Of a DNA stretch of 64,000 bases, positions 33,382-43,195 are shown in pieces. Position numbers and translations under genes: made by a program. The number at the start of each line of letters is the position of its first letter. The first letter of the stretch is position 1. This DNA is from Mycolicibacterium arenosum. GTDB lineage: Bacteria; Actinomycetota; Actinomycetes; Mycobacteriales; Mycobacteriaceae. The stretch is taken from assembly GCF_024320865.1 (NCBI RefSeq), contig NZ_JANDBD010000001.1:186001-250000 (forward strand), read 5' to 3'. Under the pieces are notes generated by a model, which was not told the DNA's origin, did not search any database, and saw nothing but the letters and a program-made list of their open reading frames with translations.

Positions 33382-34658
33382 CTCAACGGGTTCTCGATCT
33401 CGTCGCGCGGCATCCGCGCCACCAGGTAGGCGACCAATCCGATCACCACCGGGACGATGCCCGCGGTCATGAAGATGACCTCCATCGACACCACCTTCGA
33501 CAGCGGGCCGACGATCGCGAACGACACCGGCATGAACGCCAACGACACGAAGAAGTCCAGGCTCGACACCCGGCCCAGCATCGCCGTCGGCACCCGCCGC
33601 TGGAGCAATGTGCCCCAGATGACCATGCCCGCGCCGTCGGTCACGCCGACGACGAACGTCGCGACCGCCATCCAGCCGAACGACGACGTGGTTCCGACGA
33701 CGATCAGCGGTAGCGAGCCGAGCCCCCACATGATCATCATCACCGTGAGGTAGCGGCGCGGCATCCGCGTCGACGACACCGCCAGCGCACCGAGCGCGCT
33801 GCCCACCCCGAAGAACGCCAGGATGAACCCGTACGACCTGGCACCGTCGTGGAAGCGGTCCTGCGCGATGAACGGCAGCAGCACTTCGATCGGACCGATC
33901 ACGACGAGGACGAACATGCTCGCGAACAACAGGGTCGCGAGCAGCCACGGCGTGCGGACGACGAACGAGCACCCGTCGCGCAGATCCCGCAGGACGTGCG
34001 GCCGTGCCGGGACGTCCGCGACCACCGTCTCGACGCGTGCCGGGCGGGTGGCCACCAGCAGGACGAGTCCGACGGCGAACAGCACGGCCACGACGACGGC
34101 GCCGATGGACGGCATCGTCGCGCCGACGAGCACGCCCGCCACGGCCGGGCCGACCGCACGCTGGAACACCGGGCGCACGACACCCTCGACACCGTTGGCG
34201 GCGAGCAGCTGCTCGGGCGGCAGGATGCGCGGCAGGATCGCGCTGTAGGCCGGGAAGAAGAACGCCGCGGCGATGCCGAGCGTGCCCGCCGCCACCGCCA
34301 TGTGCCAGATCCGCAGGGCTCCAAGCGAACTCAGTACCGCCACCGACGTCACCGCGATGACGTTCACCGTCTCGACGGCGATGATGATGCTGCGCTGGTT
34401 CAGCCGGTCAGCGGCGATGCCGCCGACCAGGACGAACCCCACCAGTCCGGCGCCGAGGCACGTGGCGACCAGCGACAGCGACGTGGGGTCGTTGTCCAGT
34501 TCGATGACCTGCAGCGCCATCACGACGGCCCACATGCCCTCGGCGAAGATCGACAGCGACACCGCGGCGATCAGCAGTCGGTACTCGCGAATCCCAAACG
34601 GTGCGAGCACGCGCCAGCCGCCGGGCTGCGCCGGCCGGGTGTCGAAATGCGTACTCAC
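33378..34658 (-). CDS. MFS efflux transporter (MFS_3/Tap-like)
   Basis: A 426-residue, 12-helix transporter. Loop motifs are GGIAADRLNQRSIIIAVET (motif A style) and a long central cytoplasmic loop around RPHVLRDLRDGCSFVVRTPW. This layout matches the enterobactin-exporter/Tap multidrug efflux group. The substrate is not identifiable. The start is GTG 34658 with GACCAT eight bases upstream, so it may be leaderless. It overlaps the convergent CPBP gene by 3 bp. There is no adjacent regulator. Confidence 0.88.
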   Translation of the reverse strand: MSTHFDTRPAQPGGWRVLAPFGIREYRLLIAAVSLSIFAEGMWAVVMALQVIELDNDPTSLSLVATCLGAGLVGFVLVGGIAADRLNQRSIIIAVETVNVIAVTSVAVLSSLGALRIWHMAVAAGTLGIAAAFFFPAYSAILPRILPPEQLLAANGVEGVVRPVFQRAVGPAVAGVLVGATMPSIGAVVVAVLFAVGLVLLVATRPARVETVVADVPARPHVLRDLRDGCSFVVRTPWLLATLLFASMFVLVVIGPIEVLLPFIAQDRFHDGARSYGFILAFFGVGSALGALAVSSTRMPRRYLTVMMIMWGLGSLPLIVVGTTSSFGWMAVATFVVGVTDGAGMVIWGTLLQRRVPTAMLGRVSSLDFFVSLAFMPVSFAIVGPLSKVVSMEVIFMTAGIVPVVIGLVAYLVARMPRDEIENPLS

Positions 34659-34725
34659 GCAGTCGATGGTCGTTCATCGAGGGTGCGCGCGTCGAACGAT
34701 TTTCCGGCGGGCGGAGCCCGCGATG

Positions 34726-35535
34726 TCAGTCGTCGGTGAACGTCGGTGACCGGCGCTGCTGGAACGCCCTGGTGCCCTCACGGAAGTCGGTGGACTCCAA
34801 CAACTGCAGCTGTCCCTCGGTCTCACGCTCGAACGCCGCCTCGAGTTCGGTGAGGGTGGCGTCGTTGATGGCCTGCTTCGTCTTGCGGAGTGCCACCGCC
34901 GGGCCGGCCGACAGCGTCGCGATAACGCCGTCGACGGCGGCGTCCAGGTCGTCAGCCGGGTACACCGCACTGATCAGCCCGACGGCCAGGGCCTCCGCGG
35001 CGGGCAGCCGTTCGGCGAGCAGCGCCATCTTCATCGCGCGGGCGCGGCCGATCGAGGCGGCCACCAGAGCCGACGCACCGCCGTCGGGCATCAGCCCGAT
35101 CTTCGTGAACGCCAGCAGGAAGTAGGCCTTCTCCGAGGCGAGGACGATGTCGCAGGCCAGCGCCAGGGACACCCCGACGCCCGCCGTCGGTCCCTGGACC
35201 ACCGCCACCACGGGCTTGGGCAGCGCGACGATCGACCGGACCGCCTGATTCGCGGCCGCGAGCACGTCGCCGGGCGTGCCGCTGGCTCCAGGGTTGGCGT
35301 GGTCCTCCTCGCTGATACCCGCGCCGGAGCTGAATCCGCGGCCGGCCCCGGCCAGGCGCACGACGCGCACCCGCGGGTCGACGGCGGCCCGCGCCATCGA
35401 GTCGGCGATGGTCTGCAACATCGCCGCGGTCAGTGAATTCAAGCTGTCCGGACGGTTGAGCGTCACCGAAAGCACGCCGCCGTCGAGAGACACCGTGAGA
35501 TCGTCGATGCCGGTGTATGCCTCAGTGGTGGTCAT
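34726..35535 (-). CDS. Enoyl-CoA hydratase/isomerase family protein (echA10/echA11-like)
   Basis: A 269-residue crotonase-fold protein. The oxyanion pieces AGRGFSSGAGIS and GPTAGVGVSLALACD are present, but both hydratase glutamates are missing: the first becomes Ser in GVGVSLALAC, and the second region reads AFTKIGLMPDGGAS. The Asp in LMPDGG resembles the PaaG-type isomerase base, so isomerase activity is more likely than hydration. Position next to mcr matches M. tuberculosis echA10/echA11 (Rv1142c/Rv1141c), with a single copy here. It is divergent from mcr across 108 bp. CAAGGT lies seven bases before ATG 35535. Confidence 0.88.
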   Translation of the reverse strand: MTTTEAYTGIDDLTVSLDGGVLSVTLNRPDSLNSLTAAMLQTIADSMARAAVDPRVRVVRLAGAGRGFSSGAGISEEDHANPGASGTPGDVLAAANQAVRSIVALPKPVVAVVQGPTAGVGVSLALACDIVLASEKAYFLLAFTKIGLMPDGGASALVAASIGRARAMKMALLAERLPAAEALAVGLISAVYPADDLDAAVDGVIATLSAGPAVALRKTKQAINDATLTELEAAFERETEGQLQLLESTDFREGTRAFQQRRSPTFTDD

Positions 35536-35643
35536 GTCAGTACCTTGCGTCGGGCGAGCCGAGGCCCGCGGCGGATTCACTAAGTTATACAAGTAGGCTC
35601 TCCCTCGGCGGTCAACCGGGACGACTATCGGAGGACGTATCTC

Positions 35644-36741
35644 ATGGCTGGACCTCTGCAGGGATTGCGTGTCGTAGAACTGGCCGGCATCGGGCCCGGG
35701 CCGCACGCGGCGATGATCCTGGGCGACCTCGGCGCCGACGTCGTCCGCGTCGAACGGCCGGGTAAGGGAGCGGGTCCGGCGACGAACCCCAGCACGGACT
35801 ACCTGCTGCGCAACCGGCGTTCTATCGGCGCCGATCTGAAGAGCGACGAGGGCCGCGAGCTGGTGCTCTCCCTGGTCGCCAAGGCCGATGTGTTGATCGA
35901 GGGCTTCCGGCCCGGCGTCACCGAGCGGCTGGGCCTCGGGCCCGAGGACTGCGCGAAGGTCAACGACAAGCTGATCTACGGTCGCATGACCGGCTGGGGT
36001 CAGGACGGTCCGCGCAGCCAGCGGTCAGGCCACGACATCAACTACATCTCGCTCAACGGCGTGCTGCACGCGGTCGGCCGGGCAGGCGAGAAGCCGGTTC
36101 CGCCGCTGAACCTGGTCGGCGACTTCGGCGGCGGTTCGATGTTCCTGCTCGTCGGCATCCTGTCCGCGCTGTGGGAGCGCGAGCGTTCGGGCACCGGCCA
36201 GGTCGTCGACGCCGCGATGGTGGACGGTTCCAGCGTGCTGGCGACGATGATGTGGGCTTTCCGCGGCATGGGCATGTGGAGCGACGAGCGCGGCGTGAAC
36301 ATGCTCGACACCGGAGCGCCGTACTACGACACCTACGAGACGGCCGACGGCAAGTACATCTCCGTCGGCTCGATCGAGCCGCAGTTCTACGCCGAACTGC
36401 TGGAGAAGCTGGGCCTGGCCGACGACGACACGCTGCCCGACCAGAACGACATGGCCCGGTGGCCGGAGTTGCGCGCCACGTTCACGTCGGTGTTCGCGTC
36501 GCAGACCCGCGATCACTGGGCGAAGGTGTTCGCCGACAGCGACGCCTGTGTGACGCCGGTGCTGTCGTTCGCCGAAGTCGAGACCGAACCGCACATCACG
36601 GAGCGCGACACGTTCTACCGCGAGCGCGACTACCTGTATCCCGCACCCGCGCCGCGGTTCTCGCGCACCGCGCCCGCCGCGCCGAAACCCCCCGGCGTGC
36701 CGGGAGCGGACACCGAAGCCGTGTTGAAGGACTGGATTTAA
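35644..36741 (+). CDS. mcr: Alpha-methylacyl-CoA racemase
   Basis: A 365-residue family III CoA-transferase-fold racemase. The acid/base pair known from M. tuberculosis MCR (His126, Asp156) is seen at H130 in [12 protein letters not shown] and D160 in LVGDFGGGS, offset by four residues. [19 protein letters not shown] supplies the third conserved Glu region. It epimerises 2-methylacyl-CoA between R and S forms, needed before beta-oxidation of branched fatty acids and the sterol side chain. GGAGGA precedes ATG 35644. It is the first gene of a rightward set with an HSD10-like SDR and a nitronate monooxygenase. Confidence 0.95.
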   Translation: MAGPLQGLRVVELAGIGPGPHAAMILGDLGADVVRVERPGKGAGPATNPSTDYLLRNRRSIGADLKSDEGRELVLSLVAKADVLIEGFRPGVTERLGLGPEDCAKVNDKLIYGRMTGWGQDGPRSQRSGHDINYISLNGVLHAVGRAGEKPVPPLNLVGDFGGGSMFLLVGILSALWERERSGTGQVVDAAMVDGSSVLATMMWAFRGMGMWSDERGVNMLDTGAPYYDTYETADGKYISVGSIEPQFYAELLEKLGLADDDTLPDQNDMARWPELRATFTSVFASQTRDHWAKVFADSDACVTPVLSFAEVETEPHITERDTFYRERDYLYPAPAPRFSRTAPAAPKPPGVPGADTEAVLKDWI

Positions 36742-36765
36742 CACCGAAAGAAGGGAACACATCTC

Positions 36766-38512
<1,747 letters not shown>

Positions 38513-38531
38513 CTAACTGCCGTAAGACGCC

Positions 38532-38566
38532 AAGAAGCCGTCGACGCACTGCGTCGGCGGCTTCTT
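38532..38566. terminator. Hairpin after the mcr operon, also after the small leftward ORF
   Basis: A 16-bp stem (38532-38547 with 38551-38566, one mismatch) encloses the loop ACT. The top strand ends CTTCTTGCTC, so there is only a weak pyrimidine tail. It lies between convergent ends of the nitronate monooxygenase gene and the 47-codon ORF, and so could stop both. Confidence 0.8.
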
Positions 38567-38581
38567 GCTCTAGTCTCCCGC

Positions 38582-38725
38582 TCAGACAGCGGCGGCGAGG
38601 TCTGGGAACTGCTCGGTGGTGTCACCTTCGACGAGGTAATCCCCGTGGTAAAGGGCCTCGAAATCAACTTTGATGACATCTGCATTGGTGTCGTCGATCC
38701 ACATGTACTGGACAGTAACCTTCAC
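38582..38725 (-). CDS. Small protein, 47 residues, unknown
   Basis: A 47-codon ORF from GTG 38725 to TGA 38582. The protein begins VKVTVQYMWIDDTNADVIKV and ends EGDTTEQFPDLAAAV; it is acidic, with no membrane segment or Cys motif. An in-frame stop lies just upstream of the GTG, so the ORF is bounded. Reasons to take it as real: it fills the otherwise empty 276-bp space, ends 15 bp before a hairpin, and shows a strand-prone first half. Against it: codon third positions are less GC-rich than in its neighbours, and no strong ribosome site is seen; AAGATT lies nine bases upstream. No function is assigned. Confidence 0.55.
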   Translation of the reverse strand: MKVTVQYMWIDDTNADVIKVDFEALYHGDYLVEGDTTEQFPDLAAAV

Positions 38726-38788
38726 GATTAAGGAATCTTTGAGTCACGATTCTGAAAACCGTGGCAATTCTTACCCACGGGTAGGTTG

Positions 38789-39346
38789 CTAACCCGCCGG
38801 GTTCGTGAGGTGCAGCGGGTTCGTGCCGTTCAGCAAGATCCACGTGGCAACCGCCGCGGCGACGGCGACGATGAACAGGAAGACGCTGACAAGGCCGGGC
38901 CAGCGGTGCCGACCGAAGAACTTCGCGTCCAGCGAGTAGGCGCCCGCACCCGCGAAGAGCAGGGTCAATGCGCCGAACGCCGTGAGGAACGGCACGTTGA
39001 AGGGCTCCGACCAGAACGCCGCGCCGGACACGTTCACCAACCAGGCGTCGATCATCGCGGCCACGATCGCGCAGGCGGCGAGCGGCGTCAGCAAACCAAG
39101 CAGAAGCAGCACGCCGCCGGCGGTCTCGGCGATGGTGACCATCGCCGCGGCGAAGGTCGCCATCCGCCATCCGCCCTGCTCCATGAAGTCGACGGTGGTG
39201 GTGAAGTCGAGAGCCTTGATGAGGCCGGCCTGGATCATCGTCGCGCCGACGGCGAAGCGGAGCAGCAGTAGGCCGAGGTCGGTCAGCGCGTACGGGTTCC
39301 TAGGCGTGTCGATGACCGGCGCGCTGGACGTGTCGTAAGAAGCCAT
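38789..39346 (-). CDS. DoxX-family membrane protein
   Basis: A 185-residue protein with four membrane helices. The DoxX marks are LGLLLLRFAVGATMIQAGLIKALDF and AAMVTIAETAGGVLLLLGLL. It has a short N-terminal cytoplasmic lead (MASYDTSSAPVIDTP). The family acts in membrane redox or thiol stress complexes. TAGGGT lies eight bases before ATG 39346 without a Shine-Dalgarno, suggesting a leaderless mRNA. It is divergent from mmpL13 across about 150 bp that contain an inverted repeat. Confidence 0.88.
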   Translation of the reverse strand: MASYDTSSAPVIDTPRNPYALTDLGLLLLRFAVGATMIQAGLIKALDFTTTVDFMEQGGWRMATFAAAMVTIAETAGGVLLLLGLLTPLAACAIVAAMIDAWLVNVSGAAFWSEPFNVPFLTAFGALTLLFAGAGAYSLDAKFFGRHRWPGLVSVFLFIVAVAAAVATWILLNGTNPLHLTNPAG

Positions 39347-39451
39347 GGGTTCAACCCTAAGCCGCTGTGAGATCGCTTGGAGAGTTCGCGAATGTGAACA
39401 TTCCGTCGCCGCGTGCCGTGATACCCAGAACCGGACGCGTTGACGCCGCTG

Positions 39452-39468
39452 AGTTATCGCTGATAACT
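39452..39468. promoter_or_regulatory. Inverted repeat upstream of mmpL13, probable TetR operator
   Basis: AGTTATC-GCT-GATAACT is a perfect 17-bp inverted repeat 32 bp before the mmpL13 start. The TetR gene directly downstream of mmpL13 is the likely binder. Confidence 0.75.
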
Positions 39469-39500
39469 TACCGTCGATACTCTGCTGGAGGAGGGTCGCT

Positions 39501-41816
39501 GTGCTGCACCGAATCGCGCTGCTGGCGATCGCCGCGCCGCGCCGGATTCTCGTCGTCGCGGCCCTGGTCATGGTCGCCGCCGCGGTCTTCGGGATCCCGG
39601 TCGCGAAGAGCCTGTCGGCGGGCGGTTTCCAGGACCCGTCGTCGGAGTCCGCGCAGGCGACGGCGCTGCTGACCGAGAAGTTCAGGCAGGGCGACATGCA
39701 GATGCTCGTCACGATCACCGACCCCGACGGCGGCGTGCGCGGCGCACCGGCCAGGGACATCGCCACCGAGATCGTCGACCACCTCGCGAAGTCGCCGCAC
39801 GTCGCCGACGTGACCTCCGCCTGGACCGTGCCGCCGCAGGCGGCGGCCCAACTGACCAGCAGGGACGGCAAGACCGGCCTCATCGTCGCGGGCATCACCG
39901 GCGGCGAGAACGACGCCCAGAAGTACGCGCAGGCATTGATCGACGACTTGGGCGGCTCGGTCTACGACCGCGCCGGAATCACCGTGCGGGCGGGCGGTTC
40001 GGCGATGGTCTACTCGCAGATCAACGCCCAGACGGAGCGGGATCTGCTGCTGATGGAGGCCATCGCGATTCCGCTGAGCTTCCTGGTCCTGGTGTGGGTC
40101 TTCGGCGGCCTGGTCGCCGCCGCGCTGCCGATGATCGTCGGCGGCTTCGCGATCGTCGGGTCGATGTCGGTGCTGCGCCTGATCACGTTCACCACCGACG
40201 TGTCGATCTTCGCGCTCAACCTCTCGACGGCGCTGGGCCTCGCGCTGGCGATCGACTACACGCTGCTGATCATCAGCCGCTACCGCGACGAACTCGCCGA
40301 CGGCAGATCCCGCGAGCAGGCGCTGATCCGGACGATGTCGACCGCGGGCCGGACCGTGTTGTTCTCGGCGACGACTGTCGCGCTGTCGATGGCCGCGATG
40401 CTGCTGTTCCCGATGTACTTCCTGAAGTCCTTCGCGTACGCGGGCGTGGCGACGGTCGCGTTCGGCGCCGCGGCGGCGGTGATCGTCACGCCGGCGGCCA
40501 TCTGGTTCCTCGGCGATCGGCTCGATGCGCTGACCATCCGCGGGTTGTTCCGCAAGTCGATCGATACCTCTCCCAAGCCGGTGGAGCGTCAGTTCTGGTA
40601 CCGCTCAACCAGATTCGTCATGCGCCGCGCCGTGCCGATCGGCCTGGCGGTGGTCGTGCTGCTGCTCGCGCTCGGCGCCCCCTTCCTCAACGTGACGTGG
40701 GGCTTCCCCGACGACCGGGTGCTGCCCACGTCCGCGTCGGCGCATCAGGTCGGCGACCAGCTGCGCAACGACTTCGCCGACGACTCGTCCACCGCGGTCA
40801 ACGTCGTCGTGCCGGATGCGACCGGGATCGACACCGCCGACTACGAGCGCTACTCGGTCGAACTGTCGCGGGTGCCCGACGTGACGTCGGTGACCGGGCC
40901 GGCGGGCACCTTCGTCGCAGGCAGGCAGGTCGCCCCGCCGCCCCCGCAGGGTTACGTCGCGGACGGCAGCGCTTTCCTCGCGGTCGGCAGCGACGCCCCG
41001 CTGTTCTCCGAGGCGTCGGAGGATCAACTCGACCGAGTGCACGCCATCGCGGGGCCGGGGGATCGCGACGTCCAGGTCGCGGGTATCGCCCAGATCAACC
41101 GCGACAGCGTCCAGGCCATCACCGAGCGGCTGCCGTGGGTGCTGGGGCTGATCGCCGTCATCACGTTCGGGCTGCTGTTCCTGCTGACCGGCAGCGTCAC
41201 GCTCCCGCTGAAAGCCCTCGTGCTGAACGTGCTGTCGCTGACGGCGGCGTTCGGCGCACTGGTGTGGATCTTCCAGGAGGGGCACCTCGGGGCGTTCGGC
41301 ACCACGGCGACCGGAACGTTGGTGGCCAACATGCCGGTGCTGTTGTTCTGCATCGCGTTCGGCCTGTCGATGGATTACGAGGTGTTCCTGGTCGCCAGGA
41401 TCCGCGAGTTCTGGCTGGAGCTGAAGGCCGAAGCGGGTCCGATGACGCGTGCGCAGGCCAGGGTCGTGAACGACGAGGCCGTCGCCCTCGGCCTGGCCAG
41501 GACCGGTCGTGTCATCACGGCGGCCGCGATCGTCATGTCCATCTCGTTCGCCGCACTGATCGCCGCCGAGGTGTCGTTCATGCGGATGTTCGGCGTCGGA
41601 CTCACGCTGGCGGTGCTCGTCGACGCGACCCTGGTGCGGATGATGCTGGTGCCGTCGTTCATGCACGTCATGGGCGGCTGGAACTGGTGGGCCCCGAAGC
41701 CGTTGGCGCGGCTGCACGACCGGATCGGCATCAGCGAGGCCGGCCCCCTCGACGACGGCATCGTCAGTCCGAAGCCCGACCGGTCGATGGTCGGCACAGA
41801 GGTGGAGACTCGATAG
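39501..41816 (+). CDS. mmpL13: MmpL-family RND transporter, intact MmpL13
   Basis: A 771-residue RND/MmpL protein with the expected 5+6-style helix arrangement: one N-terminal helix, a periplasmic loop (about 45-175), five to six helices (about 175-340), a second periplasmic loop (about 400-535) and a C-terminal helix bundle. Proton-relay type motifs are GLALAIDYTLLIISRYRDEL and the matching FGLSMDYEVFLVARIREF. MmpL proteins export cell-envelope lipids or import haem; the substrate is unknown here. By synteny it is mmpL13, which in M. tuberculosis H37Rv is split into mmpL13a and mmpL13b; here it is one frame. GGAGGAGGG precedes GTG 39501. Confidence 0.92.
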   Translation: MLHRIALLAIAAPRRILVVAALVMVAAAVFGIPVAKSLSAGGFQDPSSESAQATALLTEKFRQGDMQMLVTITDPDGGVRGAPARDIATEIVDHLAKSPHVADVTSAWTVPPQAAAQLTSRDGKTGLIVAGITGGENDAQKYAQALIDDLGGSVYDRAGITVRAGGSAMVYSQINAQTERDLLLMEAIAIPLSFLVLVWVFGGLVAAALPMIVGGFAIVGSMSVLRLITFTTDVSIFALNLSTALGLALAIDYTLLIISRYRDELADGRSREQALIRTMSTAGRTVLFSATTVALSMAAMLLFPMYFLKSFAYAGVATVAFGAAAAVIVTPAAIWFLGDRLDALTIRGLFRKSIDTSPKPVERQFWYRSTRFVMRRAVPIGLAVVVLLLALGAPFLNVTWGFPDDRVLPTSASAHQVGDQLRNDFADDSSTAVNVVVPDATGIDTADYERYSVELSRVPDVTSVTGPAGTFVAGRQVAPPPPQGYVADGSAFLAVGSDAPLFSEASEDQLDRVHAIAGPGDRDVQVAGIAQINRDSVQAITERLPWVLGLIAVITFGLLFLLTGSVTLPLKALVLNVLSLTAAFGALVWIFQEGHLGAFGTTATGTLVANMPVLLFCIAFGLSMDYEVFLVARIREFWLELKAEAGPMTRAQARVVNDEAVALGLARTGRVITAAAIVMSISFAALIAAEVSFMRMFGVGLTLAVLVDATLVRMMLVPSFMHVMGGWNWWAPKPLARLHDRIGISEAGPLDDGIVSPKPDRSMVGTEVETR

Positions 41817-41817
41817 C

Positions 41818-42501
41818 GTGTCGGTCCAGCCCCTCAGACGTCGGCGGGCCCCCCGCGGCTCGGGTGATCGGCTGCGCGACGAGATCCTGGACGCCACCAC
41901 CGATCTACTGCTCGAAACCGGACACGAGAAGGCGGTGTCCATCCGGTCGGTCGCGCAGCGCGTCGGTGTCACGCCGCCGTCGATCTACCTGCACTTCGCC
42001 GACAAGGAAGCGCTGCTCGACGCGGTCTGCGCCCGCTACTTCGAGCGTCTCGACGAGGTGATGCGCACCGCCGCCGACGATCAGCCGACCACCGTGGACC
42101 GGCTGTGGGCCCAAGGCATGGCGTACGTGCGGTTCGCCCTGCAGACCCCCGAGCTGTACCGGATCGCGACCATGGGGGAGCCGCGGCCCGGCAGCGACGT
42201 CGATGTCGCTCTGAACAGCTCGGCGTTCGTGCATCTGACCGACACCGTCCGGGCGCTGATCGCCGAGGGCGTCTATCCCGACGGCGACGTCACTGAGATG
42301 GCGTTGGAGCTGATGGCGGTGGCGCACGGCGTCGCGGCGCTGTTGATCTCGCGCCCCTACTTCCCTTTCGGCGACCACGAGGAGTTCGCCGACCGGGTGT
42401 TGCGGGCCGTGTGCGCGGGCCGAATCACCATGGGGGCGTTGGGGTTCGACACCAGACCGTCCGACGCAGTTGCACGGCTGAAGGGAACGCTCAATGGGTG
42501 A
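41818..42501 (+). CDS. TetR-family regulator of the mmpL13 operon
   Basis: A 227-residue TetR protein: GDRLRDEILDATTDLLLETG, then SIRSVAQRVGVTPPSIYLHFADKEALL as the helix-turn-helix, and a helical C-terminal domain (MALELMAVAHGVAALLISRPYFPF). It starts one base after mmpL13 stops and overlaps the methyltransferase by 8 bp, so it is co-transcribed. It probably represses the operon through the inverted repeat at 39452-39468. The ligand is unknown but may be the lipid exported by MmpL13. Confidence 0.9.
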   Translation: MSVQPLRRRRAPRGSGDRLRDEILDATTDLLLETGHEKAVSIRSVAQRVGVTPPSIYLHFADKEALLDAVCARYFERLDEVMRTAADDQPTTVDRLWAQGMAYVRFALQTPELYRIATMGEPRPGSDVDVALNSSAFVHLTDTVRALIAEGVYPDGDVTEMALELMAVAHGVAALLISRPYFPFGDHEEFADRVLRAVCAGRITMGALGFDTRPSDAVARLKGTLNG

Positions 42502-43120
42502 GGTCGACAACCCGTTCTTCGCGCGGCTGTGGACGCGCATGTCGAAGCGCGAGCCGGAGTCGGTCCGGGTGCTGCGGCGCGAGAACCTGGCGGGCCTGAC
42601 CGGTCGCGTGCTCGAGGTCGGCGCGGGCACCGGAACCAACTTCGAGTTCTACCCGGACACCGTCGACGAGGTCGTCGCGGTCGAACCCGAGCGCAGGCTC
42701 GCCGACATCGCGAAGCAGGCCGCCGAGCGCGCCGCGGTCCGCGTGACCGTCACGACCGAGACCGTCGAGGACTACGCGTCCGACGAGCGGTTCGACGCCG
42801 TCGTGTGTTCGCTGGTGCTGTGCTCGGTCGGCGATCCGGACGAGGTGCTGCGGCAGCTGTTCAGCAGACTGCGCCCCGGTGGCGAACTGCGCTACCTCGA
42901 GCACGTCGCGAGCACCGGTGCGCGCGCCGGACTGCAGAAGGTCGTCGACGCCACGGTGTGGCCGCGGCTACTGGGCAACTGCCACACCCACCGGCACACC
43001 GAGCGGTCGATCAGCGCAGCGGGTTTCGTGGTCGACGACGCGCGGCGCGCGTGGATGTTCCCGAAGTGGGTGCCGATGCCGGTCGGCGAAACCGCGATCG
43101 GCCGCGCTCGCAGGCCCTAA
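42494..43120 (+). CDS. Class I SAM-dependent methyltransferase (Rv1147-like)
   Basis: A 208-residue methyltransferase of the phospholipid/UbiE-like group: VLEVGAGTGTNFEFYP (motif I), VAVEPERRL (acidic loop), FDAVVCSLVLCSVGDPDEVL and RLRPGGELRYLEHV. C-terminal HTHRHTERSISAAGF matches phosphatidylethanolamine-type N-methyltransferase relatives. ATG 42494 overlaps the TetR stop by 8 bp. Gene order mmpL13-TetR-methyltransferase suggests that it modifies a lipid handled by MmpL13. Substrate assignment is inference. Confidence 0.87.
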   Translation: MGEVDNPFFARLWTRMSKREPESVRVLRRENLAGLTGRVLEVGAGTGTNFEFYPDTVDEVVAVEPERRLADIAKQAAERAAVRVTVTTETVEDYASDERFDAVVCSLVLCSVGDPDEVLRQLFSRLRPGGELRYLEHVASTGARAGLQKVVDATVWPRLLGNCHTHRHTERSISAAGFVVDDARRAWMFPKWVPMPVGETAIGRARRP

Positions 43121-43165
43121 TCTCGGCGTTCATCCCCGCAAACGTGATCTTGACGGCACCCTGGT

Positions 43166-43183
43166 ATTGACGCTTCCGTCAAT
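43166..43183. promoter_or_regulatory. Inverted repeat before the GGDEF-EAL gene
   Basis: ATTGACG-CTTC-CGTCAAT has 7-bp arms. A further TTGACGG lies at 43150-43156. The repeat ends 12 bp before the ATG, just upstream of the ribosome site GGGAGGTGGG, so it may be an operator or an RNA hairpin in the leader. Confidence 0.55.
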
Positions 43184-43195
43184 CAGGGAGGTGGG

